A stretch of 64,000 nt of DNA from Natroniella sulfidigena (lineage in GTDB: Bacteria > Bacillota > Halanaerobiia > Halobacteroidales > Halobacteroidaceae). Below, in pieces: positions 53,681 through 62,049 of this stretch. Numbering within the stretch: position 1 is the stretch's first letter; each line of letters opens with the position of its first letter. The stretch lies in NCBI RefSeq assembly GCF_023223645.1, contig NZ_JALKBY010000012.1, forward strand, positions 33,219 to 97,218, given 5' to 3'. Both the position numbers and the translations under genes were made by a program. The notes beneath the pieces are model-generated. The model saw nothing but the letters and a program-made list of their open reading frames with translations, was not told where the DNA came from and made no database searches.

Positions 53681-54353
53681 ATTAATTTCAATCTTAATTC
53701 CAGCTTATAATGAAGCGGAGCGAATTGGAGATACGATTTCAGCTATCCAATCATTGACTGAGTTTGATCCAGAGATTATAGTGATTAATGATGGCTCTAG
53801 TGATCAAACTGCTAAAATTGTTAAGCAGTTTGATGTTAGGTTGATAGATCTAGAAGTTAATCAGGGCAAGGGGGCAGCTTTAAATCAGGGTTTAAAGCAG
53901 GCAGAAGGAGAGATAATTGCTTTACTAGATGCTGATTTAGGAGAGACAGCAGTAGAAGTGGAGAAGCTTTTACTACCTGTGATTCAGCAAGAAGCTGATT
54001 TAACTATTGCTCAATTTCCAGCTGCTAAGAAGAAGGGTGGATTTGGATTGGTTAAAGGGTTGGCCCGACTAGGTTTAAATTATTTAGCTGACTTTGAAGC
54101 TACGGAACCATTATCGGGGCAGAGGGTTTTGACAAGGGAATTAGTTGATTATTTAAAGGGGTTTAGAGCAGGTTTTGGAGTAGAAGTGGCTATGACAATT
54201 GAAGCGATTAGAGGAGGGTTTAAGGTTAAAGAAGTTCCAGTCAGAATGAGTCATCGAGAGACTGGAAGGGATTTAGCTGGGTTTAAGCATCGAGGTCAGC
54301 AATTTAAAGATGTTTTGGCTGTACTTTGTACTCAAATTAGAGGTGGTAGCTAG
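53673..54353 (+). CDS. Family 2 glycosyltransferase
   Basis: 226 residues from TTG 53673 (GAGGTG 6 bases upstream). GT-A fold: ISILIPAYNEAERIGDTI, VINDGSSDQT, NQGKGAALNQGL, LLDADLG. Resembles polyprenol-phosphate sugar transferases. Overlaps steB by 8 bases and the next gene by 1 base, so the four genes 51966-55165 are one operon. Confidence 0.88.
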   Translation: MNKLISILIPAYNEAERIGDTISAIQSLTEFDPEIIVINDGSSDQTAKIVKQFDVRLIDLEVNQGKGAALNQGLKQAEGEIIALLDADLGETAVEVEKLLLPVIQQEADLTIAQFPAAKKKGGFGLVKGLARLGLNYLADFEATEPLSGQRVLTRELVDYLKGFRAGFGVEVAMTIEAIRGGFKVKEVPVRMSHRETGRDLAGFKHRGQQFKDVLAVLCTQIRGGS

Positions 54354-55165
54354 TGTTTTGGCTAATAATGCTAGCAGCTGTTTTGACCTATATCAACTAC
54401 CCAATAATTAGTACTGTGTTAACTAAGTCTGAGTTGGTTGCTACTAACTATGCTGGTGAAGAGATTCCGATTGGATATGGAATACTACTAGTAATTAATT
54501 CAATCATTATCTTAACTGTTGGGATTAATTTAGGAGTTTATTCTTTACAAGTAGGTGGAGCCTTATTATATTTGATAGTTACTGCAGGTGTTTTAGGGAT
54601 AATTGATGATTATTATGGAGATCATCAAAATAGTGGATTATCTGGTCATTTAGGAGAATTTATAGCAAATTCTAATGTTACAACAGGTTTATTAAAGGCG
54701 GTCTTTATCAGCTTGATAGTTTTTTTATTAATAACAGAGTTAGTTGATGGCTTAGTAGGAATAACAATTAACTTTTTATTGGTTGTATTGATGACTAATT
54801 TTATTAATCTACTTGATTTAAGGCCTGGTAGAGCTTTAAAAGGATTTATCATTGTCTCAGTACCACTATTTTTGGTTACTACTAGTTTATTTGACCGATT
54901 GATAATTCCTTTATTGGTCATGATTTTAATTATGTTGCCAGTTGATTTAAAAGCAGAAGCTATGTTGGGTGATGTAGGGGCCAACTTACTAGGAGCTTTT
55001 TTAGGTTTGAGCCTGGTTTTTTCTGCACCAGAAAGCTATAAAATCTTAATTGTTTTGTTCTTAGTAGCGATGCATATTTATACTGAAAAGGTTTCTTTGA
55101 CTGAGGTAATTGCCCAAAATGAATTTTTAGATAGGTTGGATAAATTGGGTAGAGATGAAGGTTGA
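54353..55165 (+). CDS. MraY/WecA-like membrane protein
   Basis: 270 residues with about eight membrane helices; GTG start overlapping the glycosyltransferase stop. MraY-family landmarks are partly retained: GIIDDYYGD (Asp-Asp), TNFINLLDLRPGRALKG in place of the N-x-x-N-x-x-D-G motif, and MLGDVGANLLGAFLG. Likely phospho-sugar transferase to a polyprenyl carrier or a diverged relative, working with the adjacent glycosyltransferase in envelope synthesis. Confidence 0.78.
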   Translation: MFWLIMLAAVLTYINYPIISTVLTKSELVATNYAGEEIPIGYGILLVINSIIILTVGINLGVYSLQVGGALLYLIVTAGVLGIIDDYYGDHQNSGLSGHLGEFIANSNVTTGLLKAVFISLIVFLLITELVDGLVGITINFLLVVLMTNFINLLDLRPGRALKGFIIVSVPLFLVTTSLFDRLIIPLLVMILIMLPVDLKAEAMLGDVGANLLGAFLGLSLVFSAPESYKILIVLFLVAMHIYTEKVSLTEVIAQNEFLDRLDKLGRDEG

Positions 55166-55318
55166 AATAAGAAAGATAGTGAGAATGGTTTGAGGTTACT
55201 TATATAATTATGTTTTTTTGATAATGGTTTAATCAGGATTTATAAGTTTTAAGAAGGAGTTTTTTACTCAGTCTGGAATAGTAAAAAAGTATCGAAAAAT
55301 ATAAAAGGAGTGGTCAAG

Positions 55319-56431
55319 GTGAATCAAGAAAGAATTGTAAATCAATTTATAGAGTTAGTTAAAATAGATAGTATATCTAAAGAAGAAGGTGCAGTGGCAG
55401 ATTATTTAGTAGAATTATTGACTGAATTGGGTTTAGAGGTAACAACAGATGATGTTGGGCAACAAGTTGGAGGAGATACAGGGAATGTAATAGCTAAGTT
55501 GCAAGGAGATAGTTCTAAGCCAACATTATTATTAAATGCTCATATGGATACTGTAACTCCAGGGAAGAATATAGAACCTGAAATAGAAGATGGAGTTATC
55601 TCTAGTAAAGGAGAGACTGTTTTAGGGGCAGATGATAAAGCGGGGATTGTAGCAATTGTTGAAGCCTTACGGATTCTTAAAGAAGATGATATAGAGCATG
55701 GAGATCTTGAAATTGTATTTACAATTGGAGAAGAGGTTGGATTGTTAGGTTCTAAAAATTTAGATTATGATTCATTAGAAGCTGATTTAGGGATTGCTTA
55801 TGATTCTGGAGGAGATGTAGGAACAATTATTACTCAAGCACCTGCTCAAGATAAGATTAATGTTAAAGTGAAAGGGAAAGCTGCTCATGCAGGAGTCAAT
55901 CCGTCAGCAGGAATTAATGCGATTAAAGTATCAAGTGTTGCTTTATCTAATTTAAATTTAGGGCAGATTGATGATGAAACGACTGCTAATATTGGAGTAA
56001 TTAAGGGTGGAAAAGCAACTAATATAGTTCCAGATTTAGTTGAACTACAAGGTGAAGCAAGAAGTTTAAGTGAGGATAAGCTTGCTCAACAGACTGAACA
56101 TATGTGTGATATCTTTAAACGAGCAGCAAATAAATATAATACTCAAGTAGAGATTGAAACTAAGCGGATGTATCCTGCTTTTGATCTGGAAAGAAATGAT
56201 GAGATTGTTGATATTGCAGTTAAAGCAGCTCGCAGAATCAGTATTAAGCCTAAGTTGCAGTCTACAGGTGGTGGAAGTGATGCCAATATATTTAATGGGC
56301 AAGGAATTCCAACCATCAATGTTGGAGTAGGAATGACTGATGTGCATTCAACTGATGAAAATATTAAGGTTGATGATTTAGTGACTGCTGTTAAATTTTC
56401 GATTGCTTTGATCAATCAAGCAACTAGGTAG
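55319..56431 (+). CDS. M20 family peptidase (PepT-like)
   Basis: 370 residues from GTG 55319 (GGAG 8 bases upstream). Two-zinc metallopeptidase: LLNAHMDTV, GADDKAGIVAIVEAL, IGEEVGLLGS, AYDSGGDVG and VHSTDENIKVDD carry the ligands. Dimerisation domain about 175-285 (AHAGVNPSAGINAI). Tripeptidase T-like; substrate uncertain. Confidence 0.88.
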   Translation: MNQERIVNQFIELVKIDSISKEEGAVADYLVELLTELGLEVTTDDVGQQVGGDTGNVIAKLQGDSSKPTLLLNAHMDTVTPGKNIEPEIEDGVISSKGETVLGADDKAGIVAIVEALRILKEDDIEHGDLEIVFTIGEEVGLLGSKNLDYDSLEADLGIAYDSGGDVGTIITQAPAQDKINVKVKGKAAHAGVNPSAGINAIKVSSVALSNLNLGQIDDETTANIGVIKGGKATNIVPDLVELQGEARSLSEDKLAQQTEHMCDIFKRAANKYNTQVEIETKRMYPAFDLERNDEIVDIAVKAARRISIKPKLQSTGGGSDANIFNGQGIPTINVGVGMTDVHSTDENIKVDDLVTAVKFSIALINQATR

Positions 56432-56442
56432 GAGAACATAGT

Positions 56443-56614
56443 TGACAGTGTACAGTGGATATGGTTTTTATGGGTTTCACGAAGGGTCTTGATAAAGACC
56501 CATAGGGACAGTGTACAGTTAGAGGTCAAGACCTTAAAAGATCAAGATATCTTACAGGTTTAGAGGTGGTTTTGATTTTAACTGTCAACCGTAAACTGTA
56601 AACTGTACACTGAT
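56443..56614. repeat. Intergenic repeat with 7-base period, inverted ends
   Basis: Left end TAGTTGA-CAGTGTA-CAGTG, right end AACTGTC-AACCGTA-AACTGTA-AACTGTA-CACTG (about 56580-56611). The middle contains TGGGTTTCACGAAGGGTCTT and its partial complement AAGACCCAT. It is followed by the perfect palindrome at 56612. Confidence 0.6.
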
Positions 56615-56642
56615 ATAAAGTGGCATAATGCCACTTTATATC
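56612..56642. terminator. Perfect stem-loop before the sigma-54 activator
   Basis: GATATAAAGTGGCAT, one A, then the exact complement. No T-run. Counterpart of the stem-loop at 14047, here on the right side of the repeat. Confidence 0.45.
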
Positions 56643-56682
56643 GTACCTGAATTTATTTATAGAAGGAGGATTTACCACAGAT

Positions 56683-58434
56683 ATGCCTATCTCCCACAGA
56701 GAGTTATTAAATAAAGCATTATTAGAAGGAATTCCAGGTGGAGTAGTTGTTGTTGATAATGACGAGAAGATTGTAGCAATTAATGATTTTGCTTTAGATT
56801 TATTGGGTATAGAAACAGATCAAGTTGTTGGTGATAATATAGCTGAAGTTATTTCAACAACAAGAATAGATCAGGTTTTACAGACAGGGCAAGCAGAATT
56901 AAATCGCTATCAAATAATAGGTGGAACTAAGATCTTAACCAATAGAATACCTATCTTTGAACAAGAGCAAGTCGTAGCAGTGGTAGCATATTTTCAAAAG
57001 ATAAAAGAAGCTGAGGAGATGGCGGAGAAGTTAAAGAGTGTTCAACGTTTAAAGAAGACTCTAGAAGCAATCTTGAATTCGATCGATGATGGGATTCGGG
57101 TAGTTGATGAGGAAGGGAGAATAAAGGTTTATAATTCAAAGATGGCTGATTTAGAGAATTTGGAGCGAGAGCAGGTAATCAATAAAAAATTATTAGATAT
57201 TCTTCCTTCATTGAGTCGAGAAACAAGTACTATAATGAGAACTTTAAATTCTCAAGAGTCTGTAATGGAGCATCAACAAAGTTATATCAATTATAAAGGA
57301 GAAGAGATAACTACTATTAATAAAACACTTCCAATGATGTTAGAGGATGAATTTATTGGGGCTTTAGAAATAGCTAAAGATGTTACTCAGTTAAAAGAGT
57401 TATCTGAAAAGGTAATCGATCTCCAATCGGAGCTATATGATACAGAGGAGAAGAAGGAAGAGTTTAATAATGGAACGAATTATGTTTTTTCTGATATTAT
57501 TGGAGAAAATAAAGGTTTAAAACAGAAGATTAAGTATGCTAAAAGGGCTGCTCGAACTTCTTCATCAATCTTAATCTCTGGTGAGACCGGAACAGGTAAA
57601 GAGCTATTTGCTCAGAGTATCCATAATGCTAGTAGACGGAGAAAAGAACCATTTATTGCTCAAAATTGTGCTGCTTTACCTAAAGATTTATTGGAAGGGA
57701 TCTTATTTGGAACTAAGAAGGGTGGTTTTACAGGAGCTGTTAATCGCCAAGGGCTCTTTGAACAAGTTGATGGAGGTACGCTCTTATTAGATGAGATCAA
57801 TTCGATGCCTTTAGAATTACAGGCTAAATTGTTACGTGTTTTACAAGAGGGGATTATCAGGCCTATTGGAGGAGATAAAGGAGTCAGAGTTGATGTTAGA
57901 ATTATAGCTACAATTAATAAAAATCCTTTACAAGCCATAGAAGAAGGAGAGCTAAGGGAAGATTTATACTATCGGTTGGCAGTAGTTAATTTGGAGTTGC
58001 CACCATTGCGAGAAAGAACTGATGATATTTCTTTACTGGTGGATTATTTTATAGAAAAATTTAATAGGAAGTTTAATTATCAAATTCAAGGGATTGAACA
58101 GGAGGCAGAAGATTACTTTTTAAATTATAGTTGGCCCGGGAATGTAAGACAACTTGAGCATGTCCTTGAAGGGGTAATTAATATTTTAGATAGAGATGAT
58201 AAAATAAGTAAAGAAGATGTTGAATTATTTATGTTAGATACGAAAGGTGAGATTGAAACTAATAAGATTGATCTTAAAGAAGATGATTCTTTGCCGAATA
58301 TTATTGAAGATATAGAAAAGAATTTAATAAAAGAAGCTATTGATAATAATAATAACAATATTAGTCAGGCAGCAAGAGAGTTGGGAATTAAAAGACAGAC
58401 TTTACAATATAAAATTAAGAAGTATCAGCTATAA
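56683..58434 (+). CDS. Sigma-54-dependent transcriptional activator with two PAS domains (RocR-like)
   Basis: 583 residues. PAS domains about 10-115 and 125-245, AAA+ domain about 265-490, Fis-type helix-turn-helix at the end (NISQAARELGIKRQTLQYKI). Walker A GETGTGKE (300-307). The sigma-54 contact loop reads GGFTGA (347-352) instead of the usual GAFTGA. Walker B GGTLLLDEINS. The Shine-Dalgarno GGAGG is 13 bases from ATG 56683, unusually far. Its nearest likely targets are the sigma-54-type promoters at 58484 and 60797. Confidence 0.9.
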   Translation: MPISHRELLNKALLEGIPGGVVVVDNDEKIVAINDFALDLLGIETDQVVGDNIAEVISTTRIDQVLQTGQAELNRYQIIGGTKILTNRIPIFEQEQVVAVVAYFQKIKEAEEMAEKLKSVQRLKKTLEAILNSIDDGIRVVDEEGRIKVYNSKMADLENLEREQVINKKLLDILPSLSRETSTIMRTLNSQESVMEHQQSYINYKGEEITTINKTLPMMLEDEFIGALEIAKDVTQLKELSEKVIDLQSELYDTEEKKEEFNNGTNYVFSDIIGENKGLKQKIKYAKRAARTSSSILISGETGTGKELFAQSIHNASRRRKEPFIAQNCAALPKDLLEGILFGTKKGGFTGAVNRQGLFEQVDGGTLLLDEINSMPLELQAKLLRVLQEGIIRPIGGDKGVRVDVRIIATINKNPLQAIEEGELREDLYYRLAVVNLELPPLRERTDDISLLVDYFIEKFNRKFNYQIQGIEQEAEDYFLNYSWPGNVRQLEHVLEGVINILDRDDKISKEDVELFMLDTKGEIETNKIDLKEDDSLPNIIEDIEKNLIKEAIDNNNNNISQAARELGIKRQTLQYKIKKYQL

Positions 58435-58435
58435 A

Positions 58436-58464
58436 AGGGCTCCTTAATCGGAGGCTCTTTTTTT
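58436..58464 (+). terminator. Terminator after the sigma-54 activator
   Basis: AGGGCTCC (58436-58443) with GGAGGCTCT (one bulge), followed by T7. Confidence 0.8.
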
Positions 58465-58483
58465 GTGAGGATAATTATAAAGG

Positions 58484-58499
58484 TGGTATAATAATTGCA
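58484..58499 (+). promoter_or_regulatory. Sigma-54-type promoter upstream of the racemase
   Basis: TGGTATAATAATTGCA has GG and GC exactly 10 bases apart and the TTGCA of the -12 box; the -24 box lacks CA after TGG. About 210 bases before the racemase start and directly after the activator's terminator. A sigma-A -10 (TATAAT) overlaps it, so this is not certain. Confidence 0.5.
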
Positions 58500-58571
58500 T
58501 TAATTTAATGTGTAAATTTAATTATTTTATAGCTTTTGATTATTAATTTTTTCAGCTTTTTGATTTTGATA

Positions 58572-58622
58572 TTTTGAATTTAATTGTGAATTGTGCATTG
58601 TAAATTGTCAATTGAAACGGGA
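58572..58622 (+). repeat. 7-base-period repeat ending in GAAACGGGAG
   Basis: TTAATTG-TGAATTG-TGCATTG-TAAATTG-TCAATTG-AAACGGG: six phased heptads. Same ending as at 3787. The rest of the 58467-58712 gap shows no gene. Confidence 0.5.
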
Positions 58623-58712
58623 GTGAAGAAAGATTTAGATATCTGTCAAGGGTTATCATAATAGGGTTGGATTTAGCTGAAAGTATTATAAGTAATAAAA
58701 GAGGTGACAGAA

Positions 58713-59786
58713 GTGAAGAATCCTAAAATCAATATAAATCTTAAGAAATTAATAGCTAATACTAAGGAAGTAGTAAATCTAGCGGCAGAAGAGGGGATAG
58801 AAGTTGTAGGAGTCACCAAATCTGTCTGTGCTAATTTAGAGGTTGCGAAAGCTTTATTAAAGGGAGGGGTAGTAGGGCTAGCTGATTCTAGAATTAATAA
58901 TTTGGCCTATTTGCGGGAAAATTTAAAACTAGACCAAGTGCCATTAATGTTACTTAGAATTCCAATGTTAAGTGAGATTGAACAGGTAGTTAAGTATGCA
59001 GATGTAAGCCTTAATTCAGAATTAGGGATAATCAGAGCATTAGATGAATTTGCTAAAGAATATGAGGTAATACATGAGATTATTTTAATGGTAGATGTTG
59101 GTGATAGAAGAGAAGGAGTTATGCCTGATGATGTAATGCAAGTAGTTGAAGAAGTACTGCAATTAGACAATATTAAATTGATTGGTTTAGGTACTAATTT
59201 AGCTTGTTTTGGCGGAGTATTACCTTCTGATGAAAATATGAAAGTTTTGGTTGAATTAAAAGAAAGAATAAATAATGAGCTTGATCAAAAGTTAAAGATA
59301 ATCTCAGGAGGCAATAGTAGTTCCTTGCCTAGGTTAAAAGAGCGGGGATTACCTCCAGAAGTTAATCAATTACGGGTGGGTGAGACGATTTTGCTTGGTA
59401 GGAATGTAATCAATAGAGAACCTTTCCCAAATACTTTTCAGGATACATTTTTATTAGAAGCAGAAATTATTGAACTTAAAGAAAAACCTGCCCAACCTAA
59501 AGGGAAAATAGGACAGAATGCTTTTGGTGAAGAGGAGATTATTACGAAGAGCGGGGTTAGAAAGAGGGGTATCTTAGCAGTTGGAAGGCAAGATATAGTT
59601 TTGAAGGGGTTGGCCCCTGTAGCTAGAGGGGTCAAGATAGAGAGTGCTAGTAGTGATCATTTGATAGTTGATCTAACCGATTATCGGAAAAATATAACTG
59701 TGGGAGATAGTTTGAAATTTGAGTTAAATTATGCGGCATTATTAAGGGCAATGACTTCTCCTTATGTAAATATAGATATAATATAG
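58713..59786 (+). CDS. Alanine/ornithine racemase family PLP enzyme
   Basis: 357 residues from GTG 58713 (GAGGTG 6 bases upstream). Fold type III racemase: Lys36 in EVVGVTKSVCANLEVAKALL is the PLP lysine, GLGTNLACFGG and SGGNSSSLPRL bind the phosphate, and NQLRVGETILLGR is typical of the ornithine racemase branch. Probably a D-amino-acid or ornithine racemase. A sigma-54 activator of RocR type upstream fits amino-acid catabolism (inference). Confidence 0.82.
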   Translation: MKNPKININLKKLIANTKEVVNLAAEEGIEVVGVTKSVCANLEVAKALLKGGVVGLADSRINNLAYLRENLKLDQVPLMLLRIPMLSEIEQVVKYADVSLNSELGIIRALDEFAKEYEVIHEIILMVDVGDRREGVMPDDVMQVVEEVLQLDNIKLIGLGTNLACFGGVLPSDENMKVLVELKERINNELDQKLKIISGGNSSSLPRLKERGLPPEVNQLRVGETILLGRNVINREPFPNTFQDTFLLEAEIIELKEKPAQPKGKIGQNAFGEEEIITKSGVRKRGILAVGRQDIVLKGLAPVARGVKIESASSDHLIVDLTDYRKNITVGDSLKFELNYAALLRAMTSPYVNIDII

Positions 59787-59928
59787 CTCAAGTTAACCAC
59801 TTTTAGCAGTTAGTAGATTACAGAGTATTAGCAATGATGGAAATTACTAAACTATTTTAAAGGTTTTCTCATAAAACTATCAAAATTGTACCTTAAAATT
59901 AAATAAAATGAACTTTGGAGGGTTAATA

Positions 59929-60540
59929 ATGAAAAAAATACTTATTTTATCCTTAGGAATTTTAGTTTTAAGTTTTGCTTTTTTCAGTTATGATTATGCT
60001 CAAGCAGCTACAGAGAGAAACATAGAACAATCATTGATGGGAGAACAAGTACCAGAAGAACCACCAGCGGATGAAGAGTTACCGGAGGAGCCGCCAGTAG
60101 AAGAACCACCAGCGGATGAAGAGCTACCGGAGGAGCCACCAGTAGAAGAACCACCAGCGGATGAAGAGTTACCAGAGGAGCCACCAGTAGAAGAACCGCC
60201 AGCGGATGAAGAGTTACCGGAGGAACCACCAGTAGAAGAACCGCCAGCGGATGAAGAGTTACCGGAGGAGCCACCAGTAGAAGAACCACCAGCGGATGAA
60301 GAGTTACCAGAGGAGCCACCAGTAGAAGAACCGCCAGCGGATGAAGAGTTACCGGAGGAACCACCAGTAGAAGAACCGCCAGCGGATGAAGAGTTACCAG
60401 AGGAGCCGCCAGTAGAAGAACCGCCAGCGGATGAAGAGTTACCGGAGGAGCCACCAGTAGAAGAACCACCAGAGGGTGAAGAGTTACCAGAGGAGCCGCC
60501 AGTAGATGGGCCACCTCCGACAGAGCCACCTTCAAATTAA
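59929..60540 (+). CDS. Secreted acidic proline/glutamate-rich repeat protein
   Basis: 203 residues from ATG 59929 (GGAGGG upstream; ATG 59908 lacks a site). Signal peptide (ILILSLGILVLSFAFFSY...QAA) then ten tandem 15-residue units EEPPADEELPEEPPV, the last with EG for AD, and a short tail PPPTEPPSN. The unit is a 45-base minisatellite (60055-60504). No Cys, no catalytic domain. Likely extended surface or wall-spanning filler. Such Pro-Pro-rich sequence would need EF-P, encoded at 16953. Function unknown. Confidence 0.72.
   Translation: MKKILILSLGILVLSFAFFSYDYAQAATERNIEQSLMGEQVPEEPPADEELPEEPPVEEPPADEELPEEPPVEEPPADEELPEEPPVEEPPADEELPEEPPVEEPPADEELPEEPPVEEPPADEELPEEPPVEEPPADEELPEEPPVEEPPADEELPEEPPVEEPPADEELPEEPPVEEPPEGEELPEEPPVDGPPPTEPPSN
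60055..60504 (+). repeat. Ten-copy 45-bp coding minisatellite
   Basis: 450 bases = 10 units of 45 bases, frame-preserving. Units differ at third positions only (for example CCA/CCG, GAG/GAA), plus the AD-to-EG change in unit 10. Copy number likely varies between strains. Confidence 0.92.
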
Positions 60541-60548
60541 TAAATAAT

Positions 60549-60588
60549 AAATAAAAGAACCCCTCTTGCAAGAGGGGTTCTTTTATTT
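60549..60588. terminator. Perfect 20-bp palindrome terminator, bidirectional
   Basis: AAATAAAAGAACCCCTCTTG and its exact complement (60569-60588), with TTTTATTT at the end on both strands. Confidence 0.92.
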
Positions 60589-60618
60589 GGAATAATAAGT
60601 TTAGGAGGAATAGTAAAG

Positions 60619-60780
60619 GTGAAAATAAGAGGACTAGAAGTTCTAAACAGTGCAAAATATTTTGCACAATGCAATTTATTTGTCAACTTATATGATACCC
60701 AAATAGGCATTTGTCGAAATAAAGAAAAAATAAAAGAATTTAAATATTGCTATGCCAGGGGTTATTCTAGGGGAAGATAA
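60619..60780 (+). CDS. Possible 53-residue ORF in the pnt control region
   Basis: GTG 60619, with AGGAGG about 10 bases upstream, reads through to TAA 60778-60780 (starts VKIRGLEVLNSAKYFAQC). It contains three Cys. It overlaps the palindrome at 60650 that looks like an activator site, so it may be a chance frame. No family recognised. Confidence 0.2.
   Translation: MKIRGLEVLNSAKYFAQCNLFVNLYDTQIGICRNKEKIKEFKYCYARGYSRGR
60650..60667. promoter_or_regulatory. Candidate upstream activator site (UAS)
   Basis: GTGCAAAAT-ATTTTGCAC is a perfect 18-base palindrome 130 bases upstream of the sigma-54-type promoter at 60797, the usual distance for an enhancer-binding protein site. Confidence 0.55.
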
Positions 60781-60796
60781 TAATTACTTTTTAAAC

Positions 60797-60812
60797 TGGC
60801 ATGTTAATTGCA
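60797..60812 (+). promoter_or_regulatory. Sigma-54-type promoter of the pnt operon
   Basis: TGGCATGTTAATTGCA: close to the consensus TGGCACG-N4-TTGCA, with GG and GC 10 bases apart. About 60 bases before the pntAA ATG. The rest of 60589-60870 holds the palindrome and a doubtful small ORF. Confidence 0.75.
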
Positions 60813-60870
60813 TTAATATATAAGTGAGATTAATAAAAATAAAAACAAATACTTTTAGGGGGCTTAAAAA

Positions 60871-62040
60871 ATGAAATTTAAAGGAATGACTATCGGAGTA
60901 CCTAAAGAAATTATGTCTGGAGAAAAGAGAGTAGCTGTAGTACCAAAGACGGTTAAGAAATTTGTTGAAGGTGGAGCTAAAGTCTTGGTTGAAGCTGGAG
61001 CTGGTGCAGGTTCTTTTATTGATGATCAGGATTATAGTGAAGCAGGAGCAGAAATTATTCCTAATGTAGAGGATCTTTTTGAAGCTGCTGATCTGATTTT
61101 AAAGGTTAAGGAACCAAAGTTTAATGAAGATTTAAACAAGCATGAAGCAGAATTAGTTGCTGAAGATGCTGTACTAGTTAGCTTTTTACATCCAGCACAT
61201 TCTATAAATCATGATATGGTTAATACATTAGCTGATAGAAATGTAACAAGCTTTACTTTAGATGGAATCCCAAGAATTTCTAGGGCACAAAAGATGGATG
61301 CTCTTACTTCAATGAGTACTGCAGCTGGTTATAAAGCTTCTATTTTTGCGGCAAATTATTTGAAGCGTTTTGTACCGATGATGCCAACAGCTTTTGGAAC
61401 TATGAAACCAGCAGAGTTTCTAGTAGTTGGAACAGGTGTAGCAGGTTTGCAAGCGATTGGTACTGCTAAGCGTTTAGGAGCTCAGGTAAAGAGCATTGAT
61501 ATTAGACCTGAAGCTAATGAGCAGGCACGTAGTTTAGGGGCCAAAGTGATTGATTTTGATGTTCCTGCTGAGTTAGCAGTTGGTGAAGGTGGTTATGCAC
61601 AACAACTTTCTGATGAATGGTATGAAAAAGAACGTGAAGTTCTTGCTGAACATATTGAAAGCTGTGATGCTTTGATTTTAACAGGATTAATTCCAGGAGA
61701 AGAAGCACCTATTCTTGTAACAGAAGATATGGTTAATAAGATGAAAAAGGGGTCTGTTATAGTAGATGTTGCAATTGATCAAGGTGGTAACTGTGAATTG
61801 ACAAAAGGTGGAGAAGATTACGAGCATAATGGAGTATTTATAAGTGGTTTATTAAATATTCCAACAACGTTAAGTGTTCATTCAACAGCTATGTTTGCTC
61901 AAAATCTGTACAGCTTTATTGAGCATATTGTTGATGAAGGAGAAGTTGATACTGAAGCTGATGATCAGATAGTACAAGAAAGTATGGTAACAAAAGATGG
62001 AGAGATTGTACACCAAGGTACATTAAAGGCAATGGGATAA
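60871..62040 (+). CDS. pntAA: NAD(P) transhydrogenase subunit alpha 1 (PntAA)
   Basis: 389 residues. Soluble NAD(H)-binding domain I of the proton-translocating transhydrogenase. IGVPKEIMSGEKRVAVVP at the N-terminus, GTGVAGLQAIGTAKRLGA dinucleotide loop, and the transhydrogenase signature DIRPEANEQARSLGAK. Resembles alanine dehydrogenase in the N-terminus, but the following pntAB and pntB genes settle the call. Three-gene arrangement as in Rhodospirillum. Confidence 0.93.
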   Translation: MKFKGMTIGVPKEIMSGEKRVAVVPKTVKKFVEGGAKVLVEAGAGAGSFIDDQDYSEAGAEIIPNVEDLFEAADLILKVKEPKFNEDLNKHEAELVAEDAVLVSFLHPAHSINHDMVNTLADRNVTSFTLDGIPRISRAQKMDALTSMSTAAGYKASIFAANYLKRFVPMMPTAFGTMKPAEFLVVGTGVAGLQAIGTAKRLGAQVKSIDIRPEANEQARSLGAKVIDFDVPAELAVGEGGYAQQLSDEWYEKEREVLAEHIESCDALILTGLIPGEEAPILVTEDMVNKMKKGSVIVDVAIDQGGNCELTKGGEDYEHNGVFISGLLNIPTTLSVHSTAMFAQNLYSFIEHIVDEGEVDTEADDQIVQESMVTKDGEIVHQGTLKAMG

Positions 62041-62049
62041 ATTATAATT

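Noticed and set aside
60055..60504. Regular repeats that could be taken for a CRISPR array
   Set aside because: The units are contiguous 45-base coding repeats with no spacers.
60008..60667. Long minus-strand open frame opposite the repeat protein
   Set aside because: It is the mirror of the 45-base minisatellite, has no ribosome binding site, and reads as leucine/valine-rich low-complexity sequence through the terminator. The plus strand has a signal peptide and a good start.
60871..62040. Alanine dehydrogenase
   Set aside because: The N-terminus fits both families, but the transhydrogenase signature RPEANEQARSLGAK and the following pntAB/pntB genes identify PntAA.
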